Shown in pieces: positions 42,676 to 51,856 of a stretch of 60,285 bases of DNA. Both the position numbers and the translations under genes were made by a program. This DNA is from Streptomyces graminilatus. Lineage in GTDB: Bacteria > Actinomycetota > Actinomycetes > Streptomycetales > Streptomycetaceae. The stretch is from contig NZ_LIQQ01000032.1 of assembly GCF_001418565.1 (NCBI RefSeq), positions 1 to 60,285 of the forward strand. Reading direction: 5' to 3'. The notes beneath the pieces are model-generated. The model worked only from the letters and a program-made list of their open reading frames with translations. It ran no database searches and was not told where the DNA came from. The number at the start of each line of letters is the position of its first letter. Within the stretch, counting starts at the first letter, position 1.

Positions 42676-42697
42676 AATCTGACGGTGTATCAGAAAA
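42676..42697. promoter_or_regulatory. Operator-like inverted repeat shared with the 55.8-kb promoter
   Basis: AATCTGAC-N6-TCAGAAAA with an inner TCTGA/TCAGA inverted repeat, 39 bp before the nitronate monooxygenase start. The same 16 fixed bases with the same 6-bp spacer occur at 55841-55862, upstream of other acyl-CoA genes. Confidence 0.65.
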
Positions 42698-42736
42698 GGT
42701 CTTCCCTCGTCCGGAGGACTGCGGCATCCTGCCGCC

Positions 42737-43864
42737 ATGCAGACGGAGCTGAGCAGGAAACTGGGCATCGAGCACGCCGTCTTCGGCTTCACGCCGTTCC
42801 CCGCCGTCGCCGCGGCCATCAGCCGGGCCGGGGGTTTCGGGGTGCTCGGCGCGGTCCGGTACACGGACCCGGACGACCTCAAACGCGACCTGGACTGGAT
42901 CGAGGCGCACGTCGACGGCCGCCCGTACGGCCTGGACGTGGTCATGCCGGCCCGGAAGGTCGAAGGGGTCACCGAGGCCGAGGTCGAGGCGATGATCCCC
43001 GAGGGGCACCGCCAGTTCGTCCGGGACACCCTGGCCAAGTACGGCGTGCCCGAGCTGGCCGAGGGCGACGCGGCCGGGTGGCGCATCACGGGGTGGATGG
43101 AACAGGTCGCCCGCGGCCAGCTCGACGTGGCCTTCGACTACCCGATCAAACTGCTGGCCAACGCGCTGGGCTCGCCGCCCGCCGATGTCGTGGCCCGCGC
43201 GCACGATCAGGGTGTGCTCGTCGCGGCCCTCGCGGGCAGCGCCCGGCACGCGCTCAAGCACGCCGAGGCCGGCATCGACATCGTCGTCGCCCAGGGCTAC
43301 GAGGCCGGCGGTCACACCGGCGAGATCGCCTCCATGGTGCTGACCCCCGAAGTCGTCGACGCGGTCGGCCCGTTGCCCGTCCTCGCCGCCGGCGGAATCG
43401 GCAGCGGACGACAGGTGGCCGCCGCGCTGGCCCTCGGCGCCCAGGGCGTCTGGCTGGGCTCCCTCTGGCTGACCGTCACCGAGGCCGACATGCACTCGGC
43501 CGCGCTCACCCGGAAGCTGCTCGCGGCCGGGTCCGGCGACACCGTCCGCTCCCGCGCCCTGACCGGCAAACCCGCACGTCAGCTCCGCACCGACTGGACC
43601 GACGCCTGGGACTCCACCGACGGACCCGGCACCCTCCCCATGCCGTTGCAGGGCCTGCTCGTCGCCGACGCCGTCTCGCGCATCCAGAAGTTCGAGGTCG
43701 CACCGCTCCTCGGCACACCGGTCGGCCAGATCGTCGGCCGGATGAACAGCGAGCGCAGCGTCCAGGCCGTCTTCGACGACCTGACCAGCGGTTTCGAGGA
43801 AGCCGTGAACAGGGTCAACGAGATCGCGGGACGCACCGCCGACGGAAGGGGCGACCAGCCGTGA
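42737..43864 (+). CDS. Nitronate monooxygenase / FabK-like FMN oxidoreductase
   Basis: 375 residues, TIM-barrel FMN protein. GGFGVLGAVRYTDPDDL opens the barrel, QGYEAGGHTGEIASM includes the catalytic-His region and LPVLAAGGIGSGRQVAAALALGAQGVWLGS binds the FMN phosphate. In gene clusters for acyl-CoA and steroid breakdown such proteins are often annotated as nitronate monooxygenases but may be enoyl reductases. Its stop overlaps the GTG of the acyl-CoA synthetase gene (GTGA), so the two form an operon behind the shared operator-like element. Confidence 0.88.
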   Translation: MQTELSRKLGIEHAVFGFTPFPAVAAAISRAGGFGVLGAVRYTDPDDLKRDLDWIEAHVDGRPYGLDVVMPARKVEGVTEAEVEAMIPEGHRQFVRDTLAKYGVPELAEGDAAGWRITGWMEQVARGQLDVAFDYPIKLLANALGSPPADVVARAHDQGVLVAALAGSARHALKHAEAGIDIVVAQGYEAGGHTGEIASMVLTPEVVDAVGPLPVLAAGGIGSGRQVAAALALGAQGVWLGSLWLTVTEADMHSAALTRKLLAAGSGDTVRSRALTGKPARQLRTDWTDAWDSTDGPGTLPMPLQGLLVADAVSRIQKFEVAPLLGTPVGQIVGRMNSERSVQAVFDDLTSGFEEAVNRVNEIAGRTADGRGDQP

Positions 43865-45438
43865 GCGATACAGCGAGCGGAACATCGGGCGTCGAGTCCC
43901 TCAACGGATTCTGGGCGCAGGCCGCCGCCGACCCCGAGCGTACGGTCCTCGTCGCGCCCGACGGTGAGCAGTGGACCGCCGGACGCCTGCACGCCGCCAC
44001 CAACCAGCTGGTCCACGGGCTGCGCGCCGCCGGACTCGGACGCGGTGACGCCTTCGCCGTGGTCCTGCCCAACGGTGTCGAGTTCCTCGTCGCGTATCTC
44101 GCCGCCTCCCAGGCCGGGTTCTACCTCGTCCCCGTCAACCACCACCTCGTCGGGCCCGAGATCGCCTGGATCGTCTCCGACTCCGGCGCCAAGGTGCTCA
44201 TCGCGCACGAGCGGTTCGCCGACGCGGCCCGCGCCGCCGCCGACGAGGCCAGGCTCCCGGCGGACCGGCGGTACGCGGTCGGCGAGGTCGACGGATTCCG
44301 GCCGTACGCCGAACTCCTCGACGGACAGCCCGAATCGCCGCCCGGCGAACGCACCCTCGGCTGGGTCATGAACTACACCTCGGGCACCACGGGCCGCCCG
44401 CGCGGCATCCGGCGCCCCCTACAGGGCAAGCCGCCTGAGGAGACGTACCTCGGCGGGTTCCTCGCCATCTTCGGCATCATGCCGTTCGGCGGGAACACGC
44501 ACCTCGTCTGCTCACCGCTCTACCACACCGCCGTACTCCAGTTCGCGGGCGCGTCCCTGCACATCGGGCACCGACTGGTGCTGATGGACAAGTGGACACC
44601 GGAGGAGATGCTCCGCGTCATCGACGCCCATCAGTGCACACACACCCATATGGTGCCGACCCAGTTCCACCGGCTGCTCGCCCTGCCGGAGGAGGTGCGG
44701 CGGGCGTACGACGTGTCGTCGATGCGGCACGCCATCCATGGCGCCGCGCCCTGCCCCGACCATGTGAAACGGGCCATGATCGACTGGTGGGGCGACTGCG
44801 TCGAGGAGTACTACGCGGCCAGCGAGGGCGGCGGGGCGTTCGCGACAGCCGAGGACTGGCTGAAGAAGCCCGGCACGGTCGGCAAGGCCTGGCCGATCAG
44901 CGAACTCGCGATCTTCGACGACGACGGCAACCGGCTGCCTCCCGGCGAACTCGGCACCGTCTACATGAAGATGAGCACCGGCGGCTTCGCCTACCACAAG
45001 GACGAGGGCAAGACCCGGAAGAACCGCATCGGCGACTTCTTCACCGTCGGCGACCTGGGCGTCCTCGACGAGGACGGCTATCTCTTCCTCCGGGACCGCA
45101 AGATCGACATGATCATCTCGGGCGGGGTCAACATCTACCCCGCCGAGATCGAGGCCGCCCTGCTCGCCCACCCCGCCGTCGCCGACGCCGCCGCCTTTGG
45201 CATCCCGCACGACGACTGGGGCGAGGAGGTCAAGGCGGTCGTGGAGGCCGCGCCCGGACATGAGCCGGGTCCCGAGCTCGCCGCCGAGATCCTCGCCCAC
45301 TGCGCGAGCCGGCTCGCCGGATACAAGCGGCCCAGGAGCGTCGCCTTCATCGAGCGGATGCCCCGCGATCCCAACGGGAAGCTGTACAAGCGCCGGTTGC
45401 GCGACCCGTACTGGGAAGGCCGTACGCGGTCCGTGTGA
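43861..45438 (+). CDS. Acyl-CoA synthetase (fatty-acid/steroid-acid type)
   Basis: 525 residues of the ANL superfamily. The AMP-binding loop is YTSGTTGRPRGI; further motifs are YYAASEGGG, VGDLGVLDEDGYLFLRDRKIDMIISGG, and the C-terminal lysine in PRDPNGKLYKRRLR, required for adenylation. Activates a carboxylic acid to acyl-CoA at ATP cost. Coupled to the nitronate monooxygenase gene by GTGA overlap. The acid is unknown; long-chain or steroid side-chain acids fit the neighbourhood. Confidence 0.9.
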   Translation: MSDTASGTSGVESLNGFWAQAAADPERTVLVAPDGEQWTAGRLHAATNQLVHGLRAAGLGRGDAFAVVLPNGVEFLVAYLAASQAGFYLVPVNHHLVGPEIAWIVSDSGAKVLIAHERFADAARAAADEARLPADRRYAVGEVDGFRPYAELLDGQPESPPGERTLGWVMNYTSGTTGRPRGIRRPLQGKPPEETYLGGFLAIFGIMPFGGNTHLVCSPLYHTAVLQFAGASLHIGHRLVLMDKWTPEEMLRVIDAHQCTHTHMVPTQFHRLLALPEEVRRAYDVSSMRHAIHGAAPCPDHVKRAMIDWWGDCVEEYYAASEGGGAFATAEDWLKKPGTVGKAWPISELAIFDDDGNRLPPGELGTVYMKMSTGGFAYHKDEGKTRKNRIGDFFTVGDLGVLDEDGYLFLRDRKIDMIISGGVNIYPAEIEAALLAHPAVADAAAFGIPHDDWGEEVKAVVEAAPGHEPGPELAAEILAHCASRLAGYKRPRSVAFIERMPRDPNGKLYKRRLRDPYWEGRTRSV

Positions 45439-45460
45439 GCGGCGGCAGGCGTCGACCGTG

Positions 45461-45496
45461 GTGTGGTCCCGCCCCGACAACGGGACGGGACCACAC
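45461..45496. terminator. Hairpin terminator after the acyl-CoA synthetase
   Basis: GTGTGGTCCCGCCCC (45461-45475) pairs with GGGACGGGACCACAC (45482-45496) with one mismatch and a 6-nt loop, 22 nt beyond the stop. Confidence 0.8.
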
Positions 45497-45516
45497 CAGA
45501 CCGCACATCACACATC

Positions 45517-45543
45517 ACACATGTATGGCGTCCATACGTGTGT
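45517..45543. terminator. Hairpin terminator of the penicillin-acylase-family gene
   Basis: ACACATGTATGG (45517-45528) and CCATACGTGTGT (45532-45543) form an imperfect 12-bp stem with a 3-nt loop, 3 nt from the stop codon of the minus-strand gene. Confidence 0.6.
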
Positions 45544-45546
45544 CCG

Positions 45547-48000
45547 TCAGCCGTGCACCCGGACCACCCGCAGCGTCGGCGACGCCAGGATGTCCTTCTC
45601 GCAGAACCTCGCCGTGACCCAGTTCTTTGTCGAGAACAGGCGCGTCTGGTCCGCGAAGTGCGGCGAGTCCGGATTCGACGACTGGGAGTACGTCAGCAGC
45701 GTGCGGGCCACCGGGCAGCGGCTGCCGTCCCAGCCCACGGCCTGGATGTGGCTGGACCCGAACGCGTTGTCCCGGTAGCTGCCGTTCGCCGTGTCCCACA
45801 CGGGCTCGATCTTGTTCCACACGCCCAGGGACTCGGTGCCGCCGCCGAGCGGCAGACGCTGACCCTTCCTGACCACGTACTGGTGGTCCCCGAGCCGGGC
45901 GTTCAGCGGGATGCCCGCGCCGCGCAGCTCGGTCACCGCGTCGGCGAGCGCCCTGGTGAACCCCGGCGCGTCCGTGTTGAGCGTGTTCGGGGTGCCGACC
46001 GGGTCCGCCACCGAGAACGGCACCTTCCAGCGCTGCGCGGAGGGCACGGCGCCCATCAGCTTCCGCCAGAACCGGTCGAAGAGCAGCGCGCCCCGGCTGT
46101 CACTGTTCATGGTGCGGTCCCAGGACGCCAGCACCCCGCACGCCTCGCTGACGTCAACTGCCGTACCGGTACTGCCGGTTGCCGTACCGCCCGGCAGGGC
46201 CGCGCATGCCCGGGCCGCGTCGGCGGCGGCCAGCGCGCCCGTGGTCGAACGGTTCGTGAACTGGTGGCGCTGGAGATCCGCGACCGTCAGCCCGCCCTTC
46301 GCGGCCAGCGCCGCCACATCGGCGACGGCACCACGGGTACGCGGTGAGACGTCCGTACGCACCGGTCCGAAGATCCGCTCGTACCCCGTGATCGGCCGGT
46401 CCAGGTTGGTCAGCCACGCACTGTTGTTGGAGTTCTCGACATACGGCGTGTCCTTCAGGATCGGCATCCGCGACGGCCCGAAGATCCCGGGCGCCACGGC
46501 GTCCGGGTCGTCGGCGATCGCACAGTCGGTGCGCGAGCCGTCGAGGACCGCGACGCCCGCCGCTGGATAGGTGACCCTGCCGAGCGGCGTCGAACAGGCC
46601 GCCGCCAACTCGTCGGTGACCCGGGGGAGCACCTGCGACTGGGTGAACAGGGAGTGCCCCGAGGAGTCGGCGGCGACGGTGTTCACCCAGGGAATGCCCT
46701 GGTGCCGGTCGAGGGAGTCGAGGATGTCGGCGGTGCGGCGCGCCTTGCTGAAACCGAGCGAGGTGTCGTAGAACCGCAGGTTCGCCGAGTTCGGGTCGTT
46801 CAGCGCGTACGCCGTCGTGGTGGTCCAGGGCAGGGGGAGGCCGGTGCCGGGGGAGAGGACGACGGGTCCGTAACGGGTCCACCACTGGACGCGGGTCACC
46901 GGCGCGCCGTCCTTCACCGGGACGGTCACCGAACGGCGTGTCATCCGCTCCGGTTTGCCGTCGACCAGGTATGTCGTGGGGTCGGCGGGGTCCAGCTTCA
47001 ACTGGTGCAGGCTGAACGGCACACCGGTCGAGACGGTGTGGCTCCATGCCACGTTCGCGTTGTAGCCGATGGAGATCGTCGGCGAGCCGAGCAACGAGCC
47101 GCCCGCGACGTTCAGTTCGCCCGGGATCGTCTGCTGGGACTGCCAGAAACGGCGTCCGCCCTGCCACGGGTAGTGCGGATTGCCGAGCAGCAGACCACGG
47201 CCGCCCGCCGTCGTACTGCCGTTGAACGCCACGGCGTTGGAACCCATGTCGGAGATGCCGAACAGTTCGCGCGCGCCCTTGGCGGCGGCAGCGGCGCTCG
47301 GGAGAGCGGACTTCGCGCCCGGGGCGGACGCGGCCGGCGGCTGTGCGGTGGTGATCTCGTCCACGAGGTCGCCCTGGCCGCCGAGCACCGCGAGGGCGTA
47401 CGCACGGGTGGCCACGTCGAGACCGGTCACCGGCCGTACCCAGGCGGCGCCCGCGCACGCCGGGTCCTCGACCTTGTTCTGCTTCAGCCACGCGTTGTAG
47501 CCGGCCGCCCAGCCGTTCATCAGGTCCTTGACGGCCCTGCTCGGGCCCTGCGGCGCGGGCTGGGCGAGCAGCCGCCCGACCGTGCCGTTGTCGCGCACTC
47601 CACGGAAGTACAGATCGCTGGAGAGGTTGTCGGACGCCTCCGAGAGTGAGTGGTCGGTCCCGGCGTCGGGACCGAACCAGCGCGAGCGGTCGCCGCGCAG
47701 GGTCGTGAAACCGTCGGCGAGCACACACACCTGGTCGGCGGCCTGCGCCCAGCCGCTGCCGAAGCCGAGGTTCTTGTAGTCCTTCGCGACGATGTGCGGG
47801 ATGCCGTACTCGGTGTACCGGATCACGGCGGACAGCCCACCGTGGGACGTATGCCGCTGTGACACCTGTGACACGTGTGACATCTGTGATGCCCGTGCTG
47901 TCTGTGACGGCGCGCTCTGCGCCGTGGCGGCGGGCAGTGCTGTCGTGGCGGTGAGTAATGCGACGGCAGTGACGACGAGCCGTCTTGTGCGGGTGCGCAT
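45547..48000 (-). CDS. Secreted penicillin-amidase family acylase (AHL/lipopeptide acylase-like)
   Basis: 817 residues, an Ntn-hydrolase precursor. A signal peptide (MRTRTRR plus a hydrophobic run to about residue 27) precedes a Ser/Gln-rich stretch encoded by 9-bp repeats. The alpha chain starts at AVIRYTEYGIPHIVAKDY; the beta chain should begin at the Ser of DMGSNAVAFNGS, where autocleavage releases the nucleophile. LLLGNPHYPW and the far C-terminal part are also typical. Its type is close to aculeacin A acylase and to Streptomyces AHL acylase (AhlM), which remove acyl chains from lipopeptides or homoserine lactones. GGGAGG before ATG 48000. Confidence 0.9.
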   Translation of the reverse strand: MRTRTRRLVVTAVALLTATTALPAATAQSAPSQTARASQMSHVSQVSQRHTSHGGLSAVIRYTEYGIPHIVAKDYKNLGFGSGWAQAADQVCVLADGFTTLRGDRSRWFGPDAGTDHSLSEASDNLSSDLYFRGVRDNGTVGRLLAQPAPQGPSRAVKDLMNGWAAGYNAWLKQNKVEDPACAGAAWVRPVTGLDVATRAYALAVLGGQGDLVDEITTAQPPAASAPGAKSALPSAAAAAKGARELFGISDMGSNAVAFNGSTTAGGRGLLLGNPHYPWQGGRRFWQSQQTIPGELNVAGGSLLGSPTISIGYNANVAWSHTVSTGVPFSLHQLKLDPADPTTYLVDGKPERMTRRSVTVPVKDGAPVTRVQWWTRYGPVVLSPGTGLPLPWTTTTAYALNDPNSANLRFYDTSLGFSKARRTADILDSLDRHQGIPWVNTVAADSSGHSLFTQSQVLPRVTDELAAACSTPLGRVTYPAAGVAVLDGSRTDCAIADDPDAVAPGIFGPSRMPILKDTPYVENSNNSAWLTNLDRPITGYERIFGPVRTDVSPRTRGAVADVAALAAKGGLTVADLQRHQFTNRSTTGALAAADAARACAALPGGTATGSTGTAVDVSEACGVLASWDRTMNSDSRGALLFDRFWRKLMGAVPSAQRWKVPFSVADPVGTPNTLNTDAPGFTRALADAVTELRGAGIPLNARLGDHQYVVRKGQRLPLGGGTESLGVWNKIEPVWDTANGSYRDNAFGSSHIQAVGWDGSRCPVARTLLTYSQSSNPDSPHFADQTRLFSTKNWVTARFCEKDILASPTLRVVRVHG

Positions 48001-48079
48001 CGTGCCTCCCAACGTCATTGAGGGAAGGGTCGGTTGACCGTACCAGCGGGTATGTGTCCTGGCCCCCGCCGGTGCTTGA

Positions 48080-48102
48080 CCTCGTTCGGTGACGGAACGA
48101 GG
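48080..48102. promoter_or_regulatory. Inverted repeat overlapping an acyl-CoA synthetase leader
   Basis: CCTCGTTC-N7-GAACGAGG, perfect over 8 bp, ends 10 nt before the ATG and includes the GAGG of the Shine-Dalgarno. Could be a TetR-type operator or an RNA hairpin that hides the ribosome binding site. Confidence 0.5.
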
Positions 48103-48112
48103 ATCATGGACT

Positions 48113-49612
48113 ATGACGCAGCAATACGGGAGCACGGTTGATGGGGTGCTGCGGCGCAGCGCCCAGCGCGTTCCGGCGCGGATGGCGGTCGAGTACCGCG
48201 AACGCGACTGGACGTACGAGGAACTCGACGAGGCCGTCTCCCGTGCGGCGGGCGTACTGATCGCCGAGGGCCTGAACCCCGGCGACCGGGTCGGCGCCTA
48301 CGGCCACAACTCGGACGCCTATCTGATCGCCTTCCTCGCCTGCGCCCGCGCCGGCCTCGTGCACGTCCCGGTCAACCAGAACCTGACCGGCGACGACCTC
48401 ACCTACATCGTGGAGCAGTCCGGCAGCACGCTGGTCCTCGCCGACCCGGACCTCGCCGACCGGCTCCCCGACGGCGTACGGACCCTGCCGCTCCGTGACG
48501 CCGACGGCTCGCTCCTCGCGCGGCTGGCCGACACCGAGCCCTACGACGGTTCCGAGTCGCGCACCGAGGACCTGGTGCAACTGCTGTACACCTCCGGGAC
48601 CACCGCGCTGCCCAAGGGCGCGATGATGACGCACCGCTCCCTGGTGCACGAGTACCTCAGCGCGATCGCCGCCCTCGACCTGAGCCCCGGCGACCGGCCC
48701 GTGCACTCGCTGCCGCTCTACCACTCGGCCCAGATGCATGTGTTCCTGCTGCCGTATCTCGCGGTGGGCGCGACGAACGTCATCCTCGACGCACCCGACG
48801 GCGACACGATCCTCGACCTCGTCGAGACCGGCCGGGCGGACAGCCTGTTCGCGCCGCCGACCGTGTGGATCGCCCTCGCTGGCCGCCCCGACTTCGCCAC
48901 CCGAGACCTGAGCGGACTGCGCAAGGCGTACTACGGGGCGTCGGTCATGCCGGTCCCGGTGCTGGAGCGGCTGCGCGAGCGGCTCCCGAAGCTCGCCTTC
49001 TACAACTGCTTCGGCCAGAGCGAGATCGGCCCCCTCTCCATGGTTCTCGGACCCTACGAGCACAAGGGCCGGCTGGACTCCTGCGGGCATCCGGTGCTCT
49101 TCGTGGACGCGCGGGTGGTGGACGAGGACGGCGAGGAGGTCCCGGACGGCACGGCCGGCGAGGTCGTCTACCGGTCCCCGCAACTGTGCGAGGGCTACTG
49201 GGACAAGCCCGAGGAGACGGCCGCCGCCTTCCGCGACGGCTGGTTCCACTCCGGTGACCTGGTCGTCCGGGACGCCGACGGTTTCTACACCGTCGTCGAC
49301 CGGGTCAAGGACGTCATCAACTCCGGTGGCGTCCTGATCGCCTCACGCCAGGTCGAGGACGCCCTGTACACCCATGAGGCGGTCGCCGAGGCGGCCGTCG
49401 TCGGCCTTCCCGACGAGCGCTGGATCGAGGCGGTCACGGCGGTCGTCGTCGCGCGCGGCGAGGTGACGGAAGCCGAACTGATCGCCCATGCCCGCGAGAA
49501 GCTCGCCCACTTCAAGGCACCGAAGCGGGTTCTGTTCGTGGACGAGCTGCCCCGCAACGCGAGCGGGAAGATCCTCAAGCGGGAGTTGCGGGACCGGTTC
49601 GCCGGTTCCTGA
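48113..49612 (+). CDS. Acyl-CoA synthetase (long-chain fatty acid type)
   Basis: 499 residues, ANL superfamily: YTSGTTALPKGAMMTH, NCFGQSEIGPLS, DGWFHSGDLVVRDADGFYTVVDRVKDVINSGG and PRNASGKILKRELR. All catalytic motifs are intact. Divergent from the secreted acylase gene with 112 bp between starts; if the acylase frees fatty acids, this enzyme could activate them. A distinct inverted repeat sits over its leader, and it does not have the AATCTGAC element of the other two clusters. Confidence 0.9.
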   Translation: MTQQYGSTVDGVLRRSAQRVPARMAVEYRERDWTYEELDEAVSRAAGVLIAEGLNPGDRVGAYGHNSDAYLIAFLACARAGLVHVPVNQNLTGDDLTYIVEQSGSTLVLADPDLADRLPDGVRTLPLRDADGSLLARLADTEPYDGSESRTEDLVQLLYTSGTTALPKGAMMTHRSLVHEYLSAIAALDLSPGDRPVHSLPLYHSAQMHVFLLPYLAVGATNVILDAPDGDTILDLVETGRADSLFAPPTVWIALAGRPDFATRDLSGLRKAYYGASVMPVPVLERLRERLPKLAFYNCFGQSEIGPLSMVLGPYEHKGRLDSCGHPVLFVDARVVDEDGEEVPDGTAGEVVYRSPQLCEGYWDKPEETAAAFRDGWFHSGDLVVRDADGFYTVVDRVKDVINSGGVLIASRQVEDALYTHEAVAEAAVVGLPDERWIEAVTAVVVARGEVTEAELIAHAREKLAHFKAPKRVLFVDELPRNASGKILKRELRDRFAGS

Positions 49613-49616
49613 CCGG

Positions 49617-50180
49617 TCAGTTCTCGGCGGCGGCGAAGGTCGCCTCCGAGGCGCTGACCGTCCCGGCGGTACGCCCGGGGGCCGTCTGGTACTGCCAGTA
49701 GAGGTTGGTGTGCGCTATCACCTCGGCCGGTTTCGGAGCGCCGTACTCCGTGAGGTCCTCCGTGGCGTGGGCGTCGCTGACCAGCGTCACGTCGTAACCG
49801 CGCACCAGGCCGCCGTGCAGGGTGGAGCGGACACACCAATCGGTCTGGGCGCCCGTGACGAGCAGCCGGCCGACCGAGTGTCCGGCGAGGACGTCCTCCA
49901 GTTCGGTGGCCTCGAAGGAGTCGCCGTACCTCTTGTGGACGAGGGGCTCGGTGTCGCGGCGGACCAGTTCCGGCACGTACTCCCAGCCTTCGCTCCCCGT
50001 CTTCAGCTCGTCGCTGGAGTGCTGCACCCAGACCACGGGCGCACCCTCGGCGCGGGCCTTGTCGACGAGGATGTTGATGTTCGCGAGGACCTCGTCACGG
50101 TTGTGCGCGCCCTCCATCACTTGGTTCTGGACGTCGATGATGAGCAGCGCGCTGTTCGGGCGGTCGGGCAGGGTCGTCAT
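49617..50180 (-). CDS. Cysteine hydrolase, isochorismatase family
   Basis: 187 residues. The catalytic triad is Asp in LLIIDVQNQ, Lys in HKRYGDSF and Cys in GAQTDWCVRST. Members hydrolyse isochorismate, nicotinamide and related amides; the substrate is not evident. Convergent with the acyl-CoA synthetase gene, with only 4 nt between the stops. Confidence 0.9.
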   Translation of the reverse strand: MTTLPDRPNSALLIIDVQNQVMEGAHNRDEVLANINILVDKARAEGAPVVWVQHSSDELKTGSEGWEYVPELVRRDTEPLVHKRYGDSFEATELEDVLAGHSVGRLLVTGAQTDWCVRSTLHGGLVRGYDVTLVSDAHATEDLTEYGAPKPAEVIAHTNLYWQYQTAPGRTAGTVSASEATFAAAEN

Positions 50181-50304
50181 GGGAACCTCGTCATCTCCTC
50201 GGCACGGACGTCCATCGCACCCACCACACTAGAACCCACCACTGACAACGGCACCTGACCTGCTGGTTTCCCCTGATTTCCGCTGGTCTCCCCGTCGGCC
50301 GGGG

Positions 50305-51600
50305 TCAGCGCGACCTCAGGTCCACCACCCGCCTGATCTTCCCCACCGACCGCTCCAGCGACTCCGGCTCGACGATCTCCACCGCCGCCGAGACCCCGAT
50401 GCCGTCCTTCACCGCGGCCGCGATCGCGCGGGCCGCCGCCTCCCGGATCTCGGGGGTGGCACCTGGTCGCGCCTCGGCCCGGACGGTGAGGAGGTCGAGG
50501 CGGGACTCGCGGGTCAGGCGGAGCTGGAAGTGGGGCGCGACACCCGGAGTGCGCAGCACGATCTCCTCGATCTGGGTGGGAAAGAGGTTCACTCCGCGCA
50601 CGATCAGCATGTCGTCGCTGCGTCCGGTGACCTTCTCCATCCGCCGGAAGACGCGGGCCGTACCGGGCAGCAGCCGGGTCAGGTCCCGGGTCCGGTAACG
50701 GATCACCGGCATCGCCTCCTTGGTGAGCGAGGTGAACACCACTTCCCCCTTCGCCCCCTCCGGCAGCACCTCGCCCGTGATCGGGTCGACGACCTCCGGG
50801 AAGAAGTGGTCCTCCCACACATGCAGCCCGTCCTTGGTCTCGACGCACTCCTGGGCGACCCCCGGGCCGATCACCTCCGACAGGCCGTATATGTCGACGG
50901 CGTCGATCGCGAACCGCTCCTCGATCTCCTCGCGCATCCGCTCCGTCCACGGCTCGGCCCCGAAGATGCCGACCCGTAGGGAAGTGCCCCGGGGATCGAC
51001 GCCCTGCTTCTCGAACTCGTCGAGGATCGTAAGGAGATAGGACGGGGTCACCATGATGATCCCGGGCCGCAGGTCCTGGATCAGCCGGACCTGGCGGGCC
51101 GTCATGCCGCCGGACGCGGGGATCACCGTGCAGCCGAGCCGTTCGGCGCCGTAGTGCGCGCCGAGACCACCGGTGAACAGGCCGTATCCGTACGCCACAT
51201 GGACCGTGTCACCGGGTCGGCCGCCCGCCGCGCGGATCGAACGCGCGACCAGGTCGGCCCACAGGGACAGGTCGTTGTCCGTGTAGCCGACGACCGTCGG
51301 GTGACCGGTGGTGCCGCTCGACGCGTGGATCCGGCGGACCCGGTCCCGGGGGACGGCGAACATCCCGTACGGGTAGGTGTCGCGCAGGTCCGCCTTGGTG
51401 GTGAAGGGGAACAGGGCCAGATCGGCGAGGGAACGGCAGTCGTCCGGGTGGACGCCCGCCGCGTCGAACGAGCCGCGGTAGAAGGGCACGTTCTCGTAGG
51501 CGTAACGCAGCGAGGCCCGCAGCCGCTCCAACTGGAGTGTGCGCAGGGCCTCCGCGTCGAGCCGTTCCCCCGCGTCCAGCCAGCGCGTCGCATCCGCCAT
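50305..51600 (-). CDS. paaK: Phenylacetate-CoA ligase
   Basis: 431 residues. PaaK-type ANL enzyme with AMP-binding SSGTTGHPTVVGYT, the YGLSEVIGPGVAQEC segment, VIRYRTRDLTRLLPG and the C-terminal SVGKIRRVVDLR lysine. Activates phenylacetate to phenylacetyl-CoA, first step of the PAA route; no other paa gene is in the window. GGGGAGA before ATG 51600 decides the start, since the longer frame would translate the upstream 12-bp repeat array. Confidence 0.92.
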   Translation of the reverse strand: MADATRWLDAGERLDAEALRTLQLERLRASLRYAYENVPFYRGSFDAAGVHPDDCRSLADLALFPFTTKADLRDTYPYGMFAVPRDRVRRIHASSGTTGHPTVVGYTDNDLSLWADLVARSIRAAGGRPGDTVHVAYGYGLFTGGLGAHYGAERLGCTVIPASGGMTARQVRLIQDLRPGIIMVTPSYLLTILDEFEKQGVDPRGTSLRVGIFGAEPWTERMREEIEERFAIDAVDIYGLSEVIGPGVAQECVETKDGLHVWEDHFFPEVVDPITGEVLPEGAKGEVVFTSLTKEAMPVIRYRTRDLTRLLPGTARVFRRMEKVTGRSDDMLIVRGVNLFPTQIEEIVLRTPGVAPHFQLRLTRESRLDLLTVRAEARPGATPEIREAAARAIAAAVKDGIGVSAAVEIVEPESLERSVGKIRRVVDLRSR

Positions 51601-51648
51601 CGGGCGTCTCCCCAGCATCGCGGCCGTCCGCGCCGGTACGGGCCACCG

Positions 51649-51708
51649 ATCGGTCCACGGATCGGGCCGCGGATCGGGCCGCGGATCGGGCCGCGGATCG
51701 GGCCGGCA
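51649..51708. repeat. Five 12-bp tandem units upstream of paaK
   Basis: ATCGGTCCACGG, then three identical ATCGGGCCGCGG units, then ATCGGGCCGGCA, with no spacing. They lie in the paaK leader between the start codon and a palindromic operator-like site; copy-number change would alter leader length by multiples of 12. Confidence 0.85.
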
Positions 51709-51712
51709 CGGG

Positions 51713-51730
51713 CGACCGATCATTCGGTCG
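51713..51730. promoter_or_regulatory. Operator-like palindrome upstream of paaK
   Basis: CGACCGA-TCAT-TCGGTCG, a perfect 7-bp inverted repeat. The ACCGA/TCGGT arms resemble TetR-family PaaR operators of phenylacetate genes in actinobacteria, consistent with the downstream gene. Confidence 0.55.
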
Positions 51731-51856
51731 AGGTGTCGGTGATCAGTAATCCAGGAGTGCGCCGCGAGGGCAAGAGGGCGGCCCGGAAGCCCGGTGGGTG
51801 TCGGCCCGCGCTGGAACGCGGGCCGAGTCCGTCAGGTCGTTCGGTTCTTCACCTGT

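Noticed and set aside
49609..49620. Palindrome CTGACCGGTCAG with the same half-site as the 55.8-kb operator
   Set aside because: It overlaps both stop codons of convergent genes and lacks the flanking AAT/AAAA and 6-bp spacer, so an operator role is unlikely.
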